Positions 1 through 8,402 of a DNA stretch of 64,000 nucleotides are shown here, one piece after another. The stretch spans positions 1,178,001 through 1,242,000 of the forward strand of contig NZ_CP157276.1 in NCBI RefSeq assembly GCF_040024445.1, written 5' to 3'. Below the pieces are notes generated by a model that made no database searches, was not told the origin of the DNA, and saw only the letters and a list, made by a program, of their open reading frames with translations. Numbering within the stretch: position 1 is the stretch's first letter; the number at the start of each line of letters is the position of its first letter. The stretch comes from Prescottella soli (GTDB taxonomy: Bacteria > Actinomycetota > Actinomycetes > Mycobacteriales > Mycobacteriaceae). Both the position numbers and the translations under genes were made by a program.

Positions 1-53
1 GGGTGTCGAGGCTTTTGCGTGGGGTCGGGCACCACACAACGCTAGCGCAACTT

Positions 54-77
54 AATCATTCACTGCTATGAATGATT
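54..77. promoter_or_regulatory. Inverted-repeat operator abutting the first start codon
   Basis: AATCATTCA and TGAATGATT form perfect 9-bp arms around a 6-bp spacer (CTGCTA). The repeat ends one base before the ATG at 79. The right arm overlaps a plausible -10 box (TATGAA, 67-72) six bases from the ATG, so the transcript may be leaderless and a bound repressor would cover promoter and start site. Size and symmetry suit a TetR- or MarR-type dimer. No regulator gene lies within the window on this side; one may lie upstream of position 1 (inference). Confidence 0.7.
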
Positions 78-78
78 C

Positions 79-837
79 ATGACAAATACTAAATCGCTGT
101 CCGGTCACGTCGCCTTGGTCACCGGGGCATCGGGCTCCATCGGCGCCGAGGTCACCCGGACGCTCGCACGACTCGGTGCCGACGTCGCTGTTCACGGACG
201 TACCCCAGCCGCTCTCGACGCGCTCGCCTCCGAGGTGCGCAGGGAGGGCGGCGCCAGCGCCGGCTACGTCGGAGATGTCAGTGACGCCGATCATCTCGCC
301 GAGGTCGTAGCCGATGTGGCACAGAGACTCGGGCCGATCGACGTGCTCGTCACGCTCGCCGGCGGCGCCGGGGCGCCCGTTCCGACCGCGACCCTCGATC
401 CCGATCGGTGGAGAAGTGTGATCGACACGGACCTGACGTCGGTGTTCCTCACCATTCGTGCGGTGCTCCCCGGGATGCTGGAGCGGGGCGGGGGGCGGAT
501 CGTGACCGTCGCCTCGAGTGCCGGTCGTCGACCGTCCCAGGCAAACGCGGCCTACGCTGCCGCGAAAGCAGGCGTGGTCATGCTCACCGAGCACATCGCG
601 AAGGAGTACGCAGAGTCGGCTGTCCGGGCCAACTGCGTGGCGCCCTCAATCATCGAAACCGCCGCACTGAACGAGCGCATACCTTCGCCACAGCTCGACG
701 CGATTGCCGCCCGGGTACCTCTGGGCCGCATCGGACAGCCTGTCGACGTCGCCGAAGCGATCGCCTTTCTCGTCAGCGACCGCGCGTCGTGGATCACCGG
801 GACAACTCTCGACGTCACAGGAGGAATGACGTTATGA
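79..837 (+). CDS. SDR family NAD(P)-dependent oxidoreductase
   Basis: A 252-residue classical short-chain dehydrogenase/reductase, normal length for the family. The cofactor motif TGASGSIG is at residues 15-22 and the catalytic Ser146, Tyr159 and Lys163 fit the Ser-Tyr-xxx-Lys arrangement. The NNAG motif is replaced by TLAGG near residue 92. It should oxidise or reduce an alcohol/ketone, possibly in fatty-acid or xenobiotic metabolism; the substrate cannot be read from sequence. It is first in a four-gene operon: its stop overlaps the next start as ATGA at 834-837. Expression is probably repressed through the inverted repeat at 54-77. Confidence 0.9.
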   Translation: MTNTKSLSGHVALVTGASGSIGAEVTRTLARLGADVAVHGRTPAALDALASEVRREGGASAGYVGDVSDADHLAEVVADVAQRLGPIDVLVTLAGGAGAPVPTATLDPDRWRSVIDTDLTSVFLTIRAVLPGMLERGGGRIVTVASSAGRRPSQANAAYAAAKAGVVMLTEHIAKEYAESAVRANCVAPSIIETAALNERIPSPQLDAIAARVPLGRIGQPVDVAEAIAFLVSDRASWITGTTLDVTGGMTL

Positions 838-1538
838 CCGCCACACTCACCAGTCCGCGGCGCCCCCGAACAGGGCCGCCGTTGCCGCCCATCGCGATCG
901 CGACCGTCGCACTCTTCATAGCCTCGCTGATACTTCCGACAGTTCTCGCCGGAGGCGCGACCTACCCGTCCCCCTACTCCGACGAAGCCGCCATCGTCGA
1001 GTACTTCCGCGCCGATACCACCCCGGTCCTCGTCACGGCACTACTGCAGTTCGCCGCCGCGCTTCCGCTGGCGATCTTCGCGGCCACGGTGTCGGTGCGG
1101 CTGAACCGCCTCGGCGTCCGTGCGCCGGGGCCGACGATCGGTTTCGCGGGCGGGATTCTGGCCTCGGCGTCGATGGCCTCGTCGGCACTTTTCACCTGGG
1201 CTCTCACCCGGCCGGAGATCTTGGAAAGCACCGAGCTCGTGCGACTTGTGCACGACCTCGCGTTCATCACCGGCGGCCCCGGATTCATCGTGCCCAACGG
1301 CCTGCTCATCGCAGGAATCGCCGTGCCCGGTTTGATCGTTCGAATTCTGCCGCGCTGGCATGCCCGGGTAGGTCTCGGCATCGCCGGCCTCGCGATGTCG
1401 GCAACGCTGGCCGTCGCGCTTCCCGCGTTGTCGATCCTGCTCCCGATCGTGCGATTTACATCGCTGGCCTGGATCGTCGTGGCCGCGTTCGTCATTCCGA
1501 CCGAGACCCATGTCATCAACAGGAAGGACCAGAAATGA
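834..1538 (+). CDS. Six-helix membrane protein of unknown function
   Basis: A 234-residue integral membrane protein. Hydrophobic segments at about 20-40, 64-88, 101-124, 141-168, 176-198 and 199-221 suggest six helices. The start at 834 is fixed by the ATGA overlap with the upstream SDR; a longer reading frame exists upstream but lies inside the SDR gene. The loop after helix 1 has YPSPYSDEAAIVEYFR, with some resemblance to DUF4386-like membrane proteins. No catalytic motif is visible. Its stop overlaps the next gene by ATGA, so it is translationally coupled to an SGNH hydrolase and probably works in the same membrane or lipid process (inference). Confidence 0.8.
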   Translation: MTATLTSPRRPRTGPPLPPIAIATVALFIASLILPTVLAGGATYPSPYSDEAAIVEYFRADTTPVLVTALLQFAAALPLAIFAATVSVRLNRLGVRAPGPTIGFAGGILASASMASSALFTWALTRPEILESTELVRLVHDLAFITGGPGFIVPNGLLIAGIAVPGLIVRILPRWHARVGLGIAGLAMSATLAVALPALSILLPIVRFTSLAWIVVAAFVIPTETHVINRKDQK

Positions 1539-2356
1539 CCAACCCGATGCTCGAGAAACTCATCCGATTCCAGCGCCCCGAGCACACGCTGCCCTACGCT
1601 CGGAATCTGAGCGTTGAGACACTGTCCGGTATTTTCGGCACCGACGAGGACCAATATCGCTCCGTCCTCGAAGCCCTCGACGTCCAGCGCACGGAGGTGG
1701 CGGCCCGGCTCGCTGCCGACCCACAGGTCAGCGCACATCTCGAGAAGCTGCCGTTCGAACGGGGCGCGCGCCTGGTGGCCATCGGCGAGAGCACCACCGC
1801 CGACCGTCTTTCCTGGTTCGAGATTCTGCGCACGATCCTCGAAACACAGCGGCCTGATCTCGAGCTACGTTTCGCCAATCTTGCTGTCGCCGGCGCCACG
1901 AGCACGCAGATGCTCGCGGCGGTACCTGCGATCCGGCGGCAGTCCGCGGACTGGATGTTCTGCATGCTCGGCGGGAACGACTCCCAACGTCTGGGCTCTG
2001 CTGACGGACCCCAGTTGGTGACCCGACAAGAGACACTGCGAAATCTCACCGAGCTGCGCGCCCAAGCATTCCCGGATGACAACTCTCGCTGGGTATGGGT
2101 GACCCCGACACCGGTCGACGAAACACTGGTCGCCGCATTCCCGTTCTTCCGCGACTCCGGAATCTCGTGGACGAACGCCGATCTGTCATCGCTCGCCGCA
2201 GCGATCCTCGACATGCCCGGCCTCGCAGTCGACAGCACGCCCGCCGTTTCCGATCCGCACGGGTTCACCGAGGACGGCCTGCACCTCAGCATCGCGACTC
2301 AAGAAGCGCTCACTGCCCGAATTCTGGAAGCACTCTCCGAAGGTGATGAGCAATGA
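1535..2356 (+). CDS. SGNH/GDSL-type hydrolase
   Basis: A 273-residue protein with SGNH hydrolase blocks in order: block I GEST with the nucleophile Ser at about residue 86 (Glu replaces the usual Asp), block II around N115 and G120 (NLAVAG), block III GGND at 146-149, and block V DGLH at 247-250 giving the catalytic Asp and His. Expected activity is ester or acyl hydrolysis. No signal peptide is seen, so it is probably cytoplasmic. The first 75 residues are an N-terminal extension ahead of the fold. It overlaps both neighbours by ATGA and is third in the operon. Confidence 0.82.
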   Translation: MTNPMLEKLIRFQRPEHTLPYARNLSVETLSGIFGTDEDQYRSVLEALDVQRTEVAARLAADPQVSAHLEKLPFERGARLVAIGESTTADRLSWFEILRTILETQRPDLELRFANLAVAGATSTQMLAAVPAIRRQSADWMFCMLGGNDSQRLGSADGPQLVTRQETLRNLTELRAQAFPDDNSRWVWVTPTPVDETLVAAFPFFRDSGISWTNADLSSLAAAILDMPGLAVDSTPAVSDPHGFTEDGLHLSIATQEALTARILEALSEGDEQ

Positions 2357-2997
2357 AAATTCTCCTGCTCGGCGCGACCGGTGGAACCGGAGCCGAAGTG
2401 CTTGCCCAGGCTGTCTCTGCTGGACACGACGTTACTGTGATCGCCCGCCATCCGGAGAGAATCGCCCATCCGGAGAGTTCCTCGCTGCGAATCGTCCCGG
2501 GCGATGTTCTCGAGGCCGGCGACTGGAAAAACGCTGCCGCCGAGCACGATACGGTGCTCTCCTGCTTGGGAAGCACAGACCGGAAACGCCCCACGACGGT
2601 CTATTCCGAAGGAACCCTCAACGTGCTCGCCGCGATGGGCACGAGTCCGTCACGCCGGCTCCTCTGCCTGTCGTCTGCCGGACTCGACATCTCTCCGGAC
2701 ACGCCCGTCCTCCAGAGGATCGTCACTCGTCTCGTCGTCCAGCGGATGTACCGGCACGGGTACGCGGACATGAGACGAATGGAGGCGTCTTTACGCACCC
2801 AAGAGCTCGAATGGACAATCATTCGAGCGCCGATGCTCACGGACAAGCCCCCAACGGGCAACTACCGCACCGCTGTCGACGCGGGCTTGACCGACGCCAG
2901 AACCATTGCCCGTGCCGACCTGGCTCGGTACATGTTGTCTGCAATCGATGATCGCTCGACATGGAAAGCGACAGTGGAAATCTCCAGCGGTCCCTGA
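2353..2997 (+). CDS. NAD(P)-binding NmrA-like oxidoreductase
   Basis: A 214-residue atypical short-chain dehydrogenase of the NAD(P)H-binding/NmrA group. The glycine motif GATGGTG (residues 7-13) follows the first beta strand, and HDVTVIARHPERI supplies the expected second strand with an Arg that can hold the NADP phosphate. The usual Tyr-xxx-Lys pair is not evident, so it may be a redox sensor or a non-classical reductase. Last gene of the operon; a very strong hairpin follows 30 bp downstream. The start is set by the ATGA overlap with the SGNH gene. Confidence 0.85.
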   Translation: MKILLLGATGGTGAEVLAQAVSAGHDVTVIARHPERIAHPESSSLRIVPGDVLEAGDWKNAAAEHDTVLSCLGSTDRKRPTTVYSEGTLNVLAAMGTSPSRRLLCLSSAGLDISPDTPVLQRIVTRLVVQRMYRHGYADMRRMEASLRTQELEWTIIRAPMLTDKPPTGNYRTAVDAGLTDARTIARADLARYMLSAIDDRSTWKATVEISSGP

Positions 2998-3026
2998 TGA
3001 AGGTCGATCAACCGCCATTCTCGACC

Positions 3027-3071
3027 ACGACCGCGGGGCCGGCCCATGCGTTGGGCCGGCCCCGCGGTCGT
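3027..3071. terminator. Bidirectional 20-bp hairpin terminator
   Basis: A perfect 20-bp inverted repeat (arms 3027-3046 and 3052-3071) with a 5-nt loop lies between two convergent genes. It is extremely GC-rich and has no T-tract on either side, typical of actinobacterial terminators. It should stop read-through between the operon ending at 2997 and the ABC operon ending at 3089. Confidence 0.85.
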
Positions 3072-3088
3072 ACGAGGGAGTAAGGCGG

Positions 3089-3901
3089 TCAGTGCTTGTT
3101 GAGTGTTTCGCGGAGTTCGGCGAGCATGTCCCGGTACTCGGCGGAACTCTCGATGTCGATGGTGTCGCGGGGCCGGTCCAGGTCGACCTTCATGTCGATC
3201 ACGATGCGGCCTTCGCGCATCGCGACGACGCGGTCGGCGATCAGCAGCGCCTCATTGAGGTCGTGGGTGACGAACACGACGGTCTGCCGTTCCTGACTCC
3301 ACACGTTGAGGAATTCGTCGCGCACGATGTCGCGGGTCTGCGCGTCGAGGGCGGAGAACGGCTCGTCCATCAGGATCATGGCGGGTTTCATCACCCAGGT
3401 CCGGGCGAGGGCGACCCGCTGGCGCATGCCCTGTGAGAGCTGCCAGGGGTAGCGGTCCGCCGCCGACTCGAGGCCGACTCTGCGCAGCATGTCCATCGCA
3501 CGTTCGCGCCGCTCGGCCTTGTCGACGTGGGCGATCTCCATCCCCAGCTCGACGTTGCGCAGCGCAGTGCGCCACGGGTAGAGCGCGTCGCGGGCGAACA
3601 TGTAGCCCATCCGCGAGCGCGCCTGCGCCGGGCTGGTGCCCAGCACCGACACCGAACCGGTGGTCGGCTGGATCAGCCCTCCCATCAGGTTCAGCGCGGT
3701 GGTCTTGCCGCAGCCGCTGTGCCCGACCAGTACCAGCAGCTCGCCCCGCTTGCCGGTGATCGACAGATCCCGCACACCCGAGTACGTGGTCGCCCCCGGC
3801 GGGGTGTAATCCAGTGTCGCGGAGCGGATCTCGAAGGCCGGATCCTCGATGGTGGCGGCGCCAGCGGCGCCCATTGTCGTCACGTCCGAATGCGTCATCA
3901 T
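3089..3901 (-). CDS. ABC transporter ATP-binding protein, nitrate/sulfonate/taurine type
   Basis: A 270-residue SsuB/TauB-like ATPase that powers the adjacent permease. Walker A GHSGCGKTT is at 60-68, signature LSQGMRQR at about 155-162, Walker B ILMDEP at 176-181 and the switch His in VTHD at 211-214. Two departures from consensus are visible: the Q-loop reads MFARDALYPW with no Gln, and the signature has Gln for the second Gly. The ATG at 3901 overlaps the permease stop (ATGA); a second ATG at 3898 is better spaced from AGGA and may be used. Last gene of the left-hand operon of the AraC island. Confidence 0.93.
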   Translation of the reverse strand: MMTHSDVTTMGAAGAATIEDPAFEIRSATLDYTPPGATTYSGVRDLSITGKRGELLVLVGHSGCGKTTALNLMGGLIQPTTGSVSVLGTSPAQARSRMGYMFARDALYPWRTALRNVELGMEIAHVDKAERRERAMDMLRRVGLESAADRYPWQLSQGMRQRVALARTWVMKPAMILMDEPFSALDAQTRDIVRDEFLNVWSQERQTVVFVTHDLNEALLIADRVVAMREGRIVIDMKVDLDRPRDTIDIESSAEYRDMLAELRETLNKH

Positions 3902-4803
3902 GAGTCCTGAGGGGGTTGCCAACGGAGAATCGCCTTTTCGATACGGCCCGACGCCGCGTTGAACGCCGCCGCGATGATCGCCAGCACGATCAGCGCCGCG
4001 TAGACGGTGCCGAGGTCGAACGCGGCCGAGGACGCCGAGATCTGCTGGCCCAGGCCGGCGGTGGACGCGATCAGCTCCGCGCCGACCACACCGAGCAGCG
4101 AGTAGATCAGGCCCAGTCGCAGGCCCGCGAAGATCGAGGGCACCGCCACCGGCAGCAGCACCTTGTAGAAGCGCTGCCACTTGTTCGCGCCCATCACCAC
4201 CGACAGTCGCAGCAACTCCGGGTCGGCGCTCGCGACACCCGCGCGGGTGTTGATGGTGATGATGAACACCACCAGGGTGAAGGCCAGCACGATCTTCGAC
4301 GTCGAGCCGATGCCGAAATAGATCACGAACACCGGGGCCAGCGCGATGCGGGGCATGGCGTTGATCGCGTCCAGGAACGGGGAGACCACCGCCTCCACGC
4401 TCGGGGACAGCGCCAGGCCGATGCCGACGGCGATGCCGATCACGGCGCTGGCGACCAGCGCGATCAACGCCGCCGAGACCGTCGACCACAGATCCGGCCA
4501 GAAGGTGCCCTTGTCCTGCCAGGCCACGAACGCCTTCCACACCAGCTGCGGGTTCGAGACCACCAGCTTGTTGCTACCGGCGAAGTTGTAGGTGAGCTGC
4601 CACAGTCCCAGCAGCGCCACCAGCAGCAGCAACTGCACCGCCAGCAGCGACGCACCCGACAGCTTGGCCTTCGCGCCGGTGGCACCGACGACGACCTTGT
4701 TCTTCTTCTGTTTCTTCACCTTGCCGGCGGCACGCGTGTCGCCCACCGCCGCGTTCGGGGCGGGTGTTGCGGACCGGGCCACCCCAGCGGGAGTCACACT
4801 CAT
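3898..4803 (-). CDS. ABC transporter permease, SsuC/TauC type
   Basis: A 301-residue inner-membrane permease. A long basic N-terminus (about residues 1-48, including KKQKKNK) precedes the first membrane helix (about 50-70), followed by four or five more helices and the binding-protein-dependent transport domain. The EAA-type coupling loop is seen as ANKWQRFYKVLLPVAVPSIFAGLRLG. It should form the channel for the substrate delivered by the lipoprotein encoded just upstream. Start and stop both overlap neighbours by ATGA, giving tight coupling in the order binding protein, permease, ATPase. Confidence 0.93.
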   Translation of the reverse strand: MSVTPAGVARSATPAPNAAVGDTRAAGKVKKQKKNKVVVGATGAKAKLSGASLLAVQLLLLVALLGLWQLTYNFAGSNKLVVSNPQLVWKAFVAWQDKGTFWPDLWSTVSAALIALVASAVIGIAVGIGLALSPSVEAVVSPFLDAINAMPRIALAPVFVIYFGIGSTSKIVLAFTLVVFIITINTRAGVASADPELLRLSVVMGANKWQRFYKVLLPVAVPSIFAGLRLGLIYSLLGVVGAELIASTAGLGQQISASSAAFDLGTVYAALIVLAIIAAAFNAASGRIEKAILRWQPPQDS

Positions 4804-5825
4804 CGGGGATCACCGCCTGCGCACGGCTCGTACACGGTGTCGGCGTAGTTCGGCGCCTCGGGAGCGGGCGAACCTGCCAGCGGGGACTGCGCCTTCCACG
4901 ACTCCTCGGTGATGGAGAAGGGCACGTACACGTCCTTGACGGACTCCCAGAGCGCGGGCGCGGCCTCGGGCGAGACACCGACGAGCTCACCGAGCCGCTT
5001 GGCCATCGTCGCCGCGTTCTGCGGATCCTGCGCGAAGTCGTAGGCATCCCACATGGCCTTGCAGTAGTTGAGCACGTCGTTGGGGCGCTGCTCGATCGTG
5101 CTGCACGACGCGGACGGGTAACCCTGGACCAGCGGCGAGAGCGCGTTACCGTCCCGGCCGACGATGTCGGTGACGCGAACGACGTCCGACGGCGGCAGCT
5201 GCTCCTCCATCGTCGGCCCGTAGTACATGGCGTCGACCTGCTTGGCCTTGAACGCCTGGACGGCGGTCGCGGGCGCGCCGACGGCCACGAACGTGACGTC
5301 CTTCGCGGGGTCCATGCCCGCCTGGTTCAGCAGCTCGGTGATCCACAGCTCCATGCCGGACCCGCGGGAAGTGACACCGATGGTCTTGCCCTTCAGGCTC
5401 TTCATGGTGGTGTCGGGATCGGTGGGGTCACCCTTGATCTCCGTGCCGGGCTGCGCGACGACCTCCAGCGTGTTGCCCAGGGTCGAGCCGAGCGCCTTCA
5501 CACAGGCACCCTTGTCGATCGCCGGCCACAGCGTGCCGGGCACCATGGTGCCGACCGTGAGGTCATTGGAGATGACAGCGGCGGACTGGGCGGTGGTCAA
5601 CGACGGCGGCATCAACTCGACGTTGACCCCGCGCTTGTCGAAGAAGCCCTCGTTCTCCGCGACGACCGCCATCAGGTCGCCGGGCACACCCTGGGTGATA
5701 CCGACCTTCATCACGGAGCCCTCTGCGGCGGAGGTGTCCCCACCGCATGCTGCCAACGTGATCGCGCCGACGGCGGTTGCGGCGACCGCAACCGTCTTGG
5801 CCGCGCGCGTGCGGAATGTGGTCAT
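4800..5825 (-). CDS. ABC transporter substrate-binding lipoprotein (copy 1)
   Basis: A 341-residue extracytoplasmic binding protein of the SsuA/NMT1-like group. The signal peptide ends in lipobox LAAC with Cys27 as the lipidation site. The mature part begins VMKVGITQGVPGDLM and has the ENEGFFDKRGVNVEL segment typical of periplasmic binding-protein domain 1. It delivers its ligand to the permease and ATPase encoded directly downstream. A close paralogue lies at 9033-10073; residues from about KGACVKA to ALSPLVQ are nearly identical between them, including a 147-bp DNA stretch with only three differences. Ligand unknown. Confidence 0.93.
   Translation of the reverse strand: MTTFRTRAAKTVAVAATAVGAITLAACGGDTSAAEGSVMKVGITQGVPGDLMAVVAENEGFFDKRGVNVELMPPSLTTAQSAAVISNDLTVGTMVPGTLWPAIDKGACVKALGSTLGNTLEVVAQPGTEIKGDPTDPDTTMKSLKGKTIGVTSRGSGMELWITELLNQAGMDPAKDVTFVAVGAPATAVQAFKAKQVDAMYYGPTMEEQLPPSDVVRVTDIVGRDGNALSPLVQGYPSASCSTIEQRPNDVLNYCKAMWDAYDFAQDPQNAATMAKRLGELVGVSPEAAPALWESVKDVYVPFSITEESWKAQSPLAGSPAPEAPNYADTVYEPCAGGDPR
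5124..5270 (-). repeat. 147-bp near-identical inverted repeat, left copy
   Basis: Within binding-protein copy 1. Its reverse complement matches 9603-9749 at 144 of 147 positions, counted by eye. The two copies face opposite ways about 4.3 kb apart, so recent duplication or gene conversion is likely and recombination between them could invert the segment. Confidence 0.85.
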
Positions 5826-5917
5826 GAAAAGTCCTCTGGTTACTCGGTTTTGGTGGAAGCAGTCGGGTGTACGCCGCGTCCTGCCTCGACAACGGCAAGG
5901 CTTCCGCCGGCGGATCG

Positions 5918-6973
5918 TCAGGCGTGGGCGGTGAACCCGACCTGACCCGGCTTCCGGTTCGGGGCGTAGCCGAGCTTGGCGAGGGTCTCGTCGGCGTTCG
6001 CGTACGTGGTGCCGATCTTGTAGATGTCGCGGGCCTCCTTGCCGGTGGCGACCTCACGGCCGAGCTCCTTGGCGACGCGCACCAGCTGACGCACCTGCTC
6101 GGCCGAGGTGATCTTCACCTCGCCGTTCGGCGCCCACAGGTTGTCCTCGTTGCCGCAGCGGGTGTGCAGACCCATCGCCATGGCCATCGTGTTCACCGGC
6201 AGCACCGAACGCATCAGCGTCTCGAGCGTCAGGCACGCGCCGTCCGGGACCCGATCGATGAAGTTCATCATGTTGTACGGGTTCGGGCCGTCGAAGCCGC
6301 CGCCGATGGCAACCCACGTCAGGTTCAGCGGGCCGGTGTAGACGCCGCGACGGATCAGCCGCTCCACCGTCTCGAGCTGAGGAATCGACGAGAGCTGGAA
6401 GTGCGGCTGGATACCGGCGGCCTGCAGACGACGCAGGTGCTCCTCGACCCACTCGGGGCCGGCGGGGACGGTCATCTCGCGGTACGTCGAGGCGAGCTCG
6501 GCGTTCTCCAGGGAGGTGCCCTTGATGTCGCCCGGCGTCATCAGCTCCATGATGTTCATCTGGCTGGTGTTGATCGCGATCGTCACCTGGTCCGGCTTCG
6601 GATCCAGCTCCGCGAGCATGTGGCGGACGTTGTCCGGCAGCCACTTCGCGTCGGCGCCGTCGCCCTCCGGCGCGAACGAGATCGAGCCGCCGACCTGCAG
6701 GATCATCTCCGGCACGGCCTCACGGAGGCGACCGAGGAGCTCGTTGAACTTCGACAGCCGCTTGGAGCCCTTGCCGTCCTCCTCGCGGACGTGGATGTGC
6801 AGCACGGTCGCGCCGGCCTCGTAGCAGTCCACCGCCTGCTGGACGTGCTCGTCCATCGTCAGCGGCAGGTCTTCGGGGAAGTCCTCCACCGCCCACTCCG
6901 GGCCGTACGGCGCGACGGTGATGACCAGCTTCTCCTGGTTCTCCGGGAACAGGGCGTCATCGTGGAAATGCAT
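5918..6973 (-). CDS. Beta-keto acid cleavage enzyme (BKACE, DUF849 family)
   Basis: A 351-residue enzyme of the family typified by 3-keto-5-aminohexanoate cleavage enzyme (Kce). These Zn enzymes condense a beta-keto acid with acetyl-CoA, giving acetoacetate and a new CoA thioester. The Zn/CoA motif appears as HIHVREEDG in the first beta/alpha unit; QVGGSISF and the conserved LNLTWVAIGGGFDG region follow. The ATG at 6973 is preceded by GGAG with 7-nt spacing; a longer frame to 7072 runs through the promoter and is rejected. First gene of the operon with the ABC transporter, so the imported solute is probably its substrate or is converted to it (inference). Confidence 0.88.
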   Translation of the reverse strand: MHFHDDALFPENQEKLVITVAPYGPEWAVEDFPEDLPLTMDEHVQQAVDCYEAGATVLHIHVREEDGKGSKRLSKFNELLGRLREAVPEMILQVGGSISFAPEGDGADAKWLPDNVRHMLAELDPKPDQVTIAINTSQMNIMELMTPGDIKGTSLENAELASTYREMTVPAGPEWVEEHLRRLQAAGIQPHFQLSSIPQLETVERLIRRGVYTGPLNLTWVAIGGGFDGPNPYNMMNFIDRVPDGACLTLETLMRSVLPVNTMAMAMGLHTRCGNEDNLWAPNGEVKITSAEQVRQLVRVAKELGREVATGKEARDIYKIGTTYANADETLAKLGYAPNRKPGQVGFTAHA

Positions 6974-7073
6974 TGCGGATCTCCGTTCGTGGAAGGGGGC
7001 GCCAGCCGGGAACACGGACTGGGCCAACGCGCGGTATGCCGTCGCATCCATCGACGACTCGGACGGCACCACA

Positions 7074-7160
7074 CGCGGCTACCGGGGTGACGCAGATCAC
7101 GCTAGCGCGGGTCGCGAACTCAAACTTGACGGTTCGGGTCGCAATACTTGACCAATTGGG
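7074..7160. promoter_or_regulatory. AraC-type operator/promoter, left mirror copy
   Basis: Two direct ACTTGAC boxes (7124-7130 and 7146-7152) start 22 bp apart, two helical turns, as expected for an AraC-family activator. Towards the BKACE gene follow a possible -10 (TAGCGT on the minus strand, plus-strand 7099-7104) and GTGA-N6-TCAC (7087-7100). The whole block is about 79% identical to the reverse complement of 8317-8402, with a shared 19-base core (7124-7142). Confidence 0.8.
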
Positions 7161-7208
7161 AGAGACTTCCACGCGCCGCGGCCGCGGCGGACGAGCAGGC
7201 GGTGCCGC

Positions 7209-8303
7209 TCAGGCCAGCCTCGTGCCGGAAGCGGATTTCGGAGCCGAACTTCCCAGCGGAACTGGCCGTTTCGGCGACAGCCTCCGCCCCCTCCGCACCT
7301 CCGAGGTGTCGGCTGCGAACCTCTTCGCCCAGGCTCGTGGACTGACGCCGAATCGCTGCCGGAACCACCGCGAGAACGCACTCAGCTCCGAGAACCCCAA
7401 CTCCGCGGCGAGCTCGGTGAGGGAGCAGTCTCCGTCCTCGATCGCGAGTTGGGCGTGCTCTTTTCGCACGGCATCGAGAAGCGAGGAGTACGAGTCGCCC
7501 GACATGGCCAGATGGCGGTGCAGCGTGCGCCGGTCCATGCCCAAGCTGCGAGCGATCCGTGAGGCCGAGCAGCTCTCGGTGGGCAGGAGCGTGGCAATCA
7601 GATCGCGAACCTGGAAGGACATCGAGGTGCCGGTGGCCGGGGCCAGCAGCTCGAGGTACTCCTGGACGAAGGGGCGCAGCAGCGGGTTGGACAGCGGGTT
7701 CGGCGTGTCGAGGTCGCTGGACGGGATGATGATCCCGTCGATCTCGTGCCCGAAGACCACGGTTGTGTCGAACACCTGGTTGTGCATCCCGACGTCGGCA
7801 GGCGCCTCGTGCGCGAAATAGGTGGCCACCGGCCGCCAGCCCACGGGGAGTAGGTCCGCGAGGATCCGAAAGACGGAAGCGACCACCAACTCGATGGACT
7901 GGCGCCCCATCGTGATCCCCGGGGCGGACTGCACGTGAAAGGTGGCCAGGCCCCTGGCCTCGGCCAGACTCAGGCTGATGGCCTCGTTGTGCAGGTTCAG
8001 GTGGCGCAGCACGATGCCCAACGCGCTGCGGACGTCGGGCTCCTCGCGGGCGACGAGCCCGACCGGGCCGAGGGCGGACAGTCCGCGGTCGACAGACATC
8101 CTGATGCCGAAATCCGCGCAGCCGGACTGATCCGCGGAGATCTCGAGCAGACGGTCCACCGAGTGCGCCGAGATCCACCCGGTGGTGGAGGCGAAGGCCC
8201 CGGGGTCGATCCCGACGACTCGCATCAGCGGATGGGGGTTCAAGCCCACCGACTCCGCCAACTCGACGTAGCCGTTCAGAACAGCACTTCTGAGCATCAG
8301 CAT
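7209..8303 (-). CDS. AraC family transcriptional regulator
   Basis: A 364-residue regulator. The N-terminal two-thirds match the ligand-sensing domain of OruR/ArgR-like AraC proteins (arabinose-binding-like type; GLNPHPLMRVVGIDP near the start, then the LGPVGLVAREEPDVRSAL region). The C-terminal HTH_18 domain contains SRIARSLGMDRRTLHRHLAMSG and the second helix pair LTELAAELGFSELSAFSRWFRQRFGVSPRAW. About 35 residues of basic, proline-rich tail follow. It lies between two divergent operons, both with the paired ACTTGAC operator, and one operator is 22 bp from its own start, so autoregulation is likely. Confidence 0.92.
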   Translation of the reverse strand: MLMLRSAVLNGYVELAESVGLNPHPLMRVVGIDPGAFASTTGWISAHSVDRLLEISADQSGCADFGIRMSVDRGLSALGPVGLVAREEPDVRSALGIVLRHLNLHNEAISLSLAEARGLATFHVQSAPGITMGRQSIELVVASVFRILADLLPVGWRPVATYFAHEAPADVGMHNQVFDTTVVFGHEIDGIIIPSSDLDTPNPLSNPLLRPFVQEYLELLAPATGTSMSFQVRDLIATLLPTESCSASRIARSLGMDRRTLHRHLAMSGDSYSSLLDAVRKEHAQLAIEDGDCSLTELAAELGFSELSAFSRWFRQRFGVSPRAWAKRFAADTSEVRRGRRLSPKRPVPLGSSAPKSASGTRLA

Positions 8304-8316
8304 CCGAGAAAGTTAG

Positions 8317-8402
8317 CCCCAATCGTCAAGTTTGGCGACCCGAACCGTCAAGTGTCAGTTCAGCCCTCGCGCTACTGTGACCCTCGTCACCCGGTAGCCG
8401 CG
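8317..8402. promoter_or_regulatory. AraC-type operator/promoter, right mirror copy
   Basis: Boxes GTCAAGT at 8325-8331 and 8347-8353 start 22 bp apart, the inverse of the left copy. A -10 box TACTGT (8373-8378) follows towards the right-hand operon, so the proximal box overlaps the -35 position as in class II activation. GTGA-N6-TCAC is at 8377-8390. The distal box is 22 bp from the regulator start, allowing control of both directions. Confidence 0.8.

Noticed and set aside
3902-4540. N-terminal extension of the ABC ATPase
   Set aside because: It overlaps the permease gene in another frame; ATG 3901 or 3898 is coupled to the permease stop.
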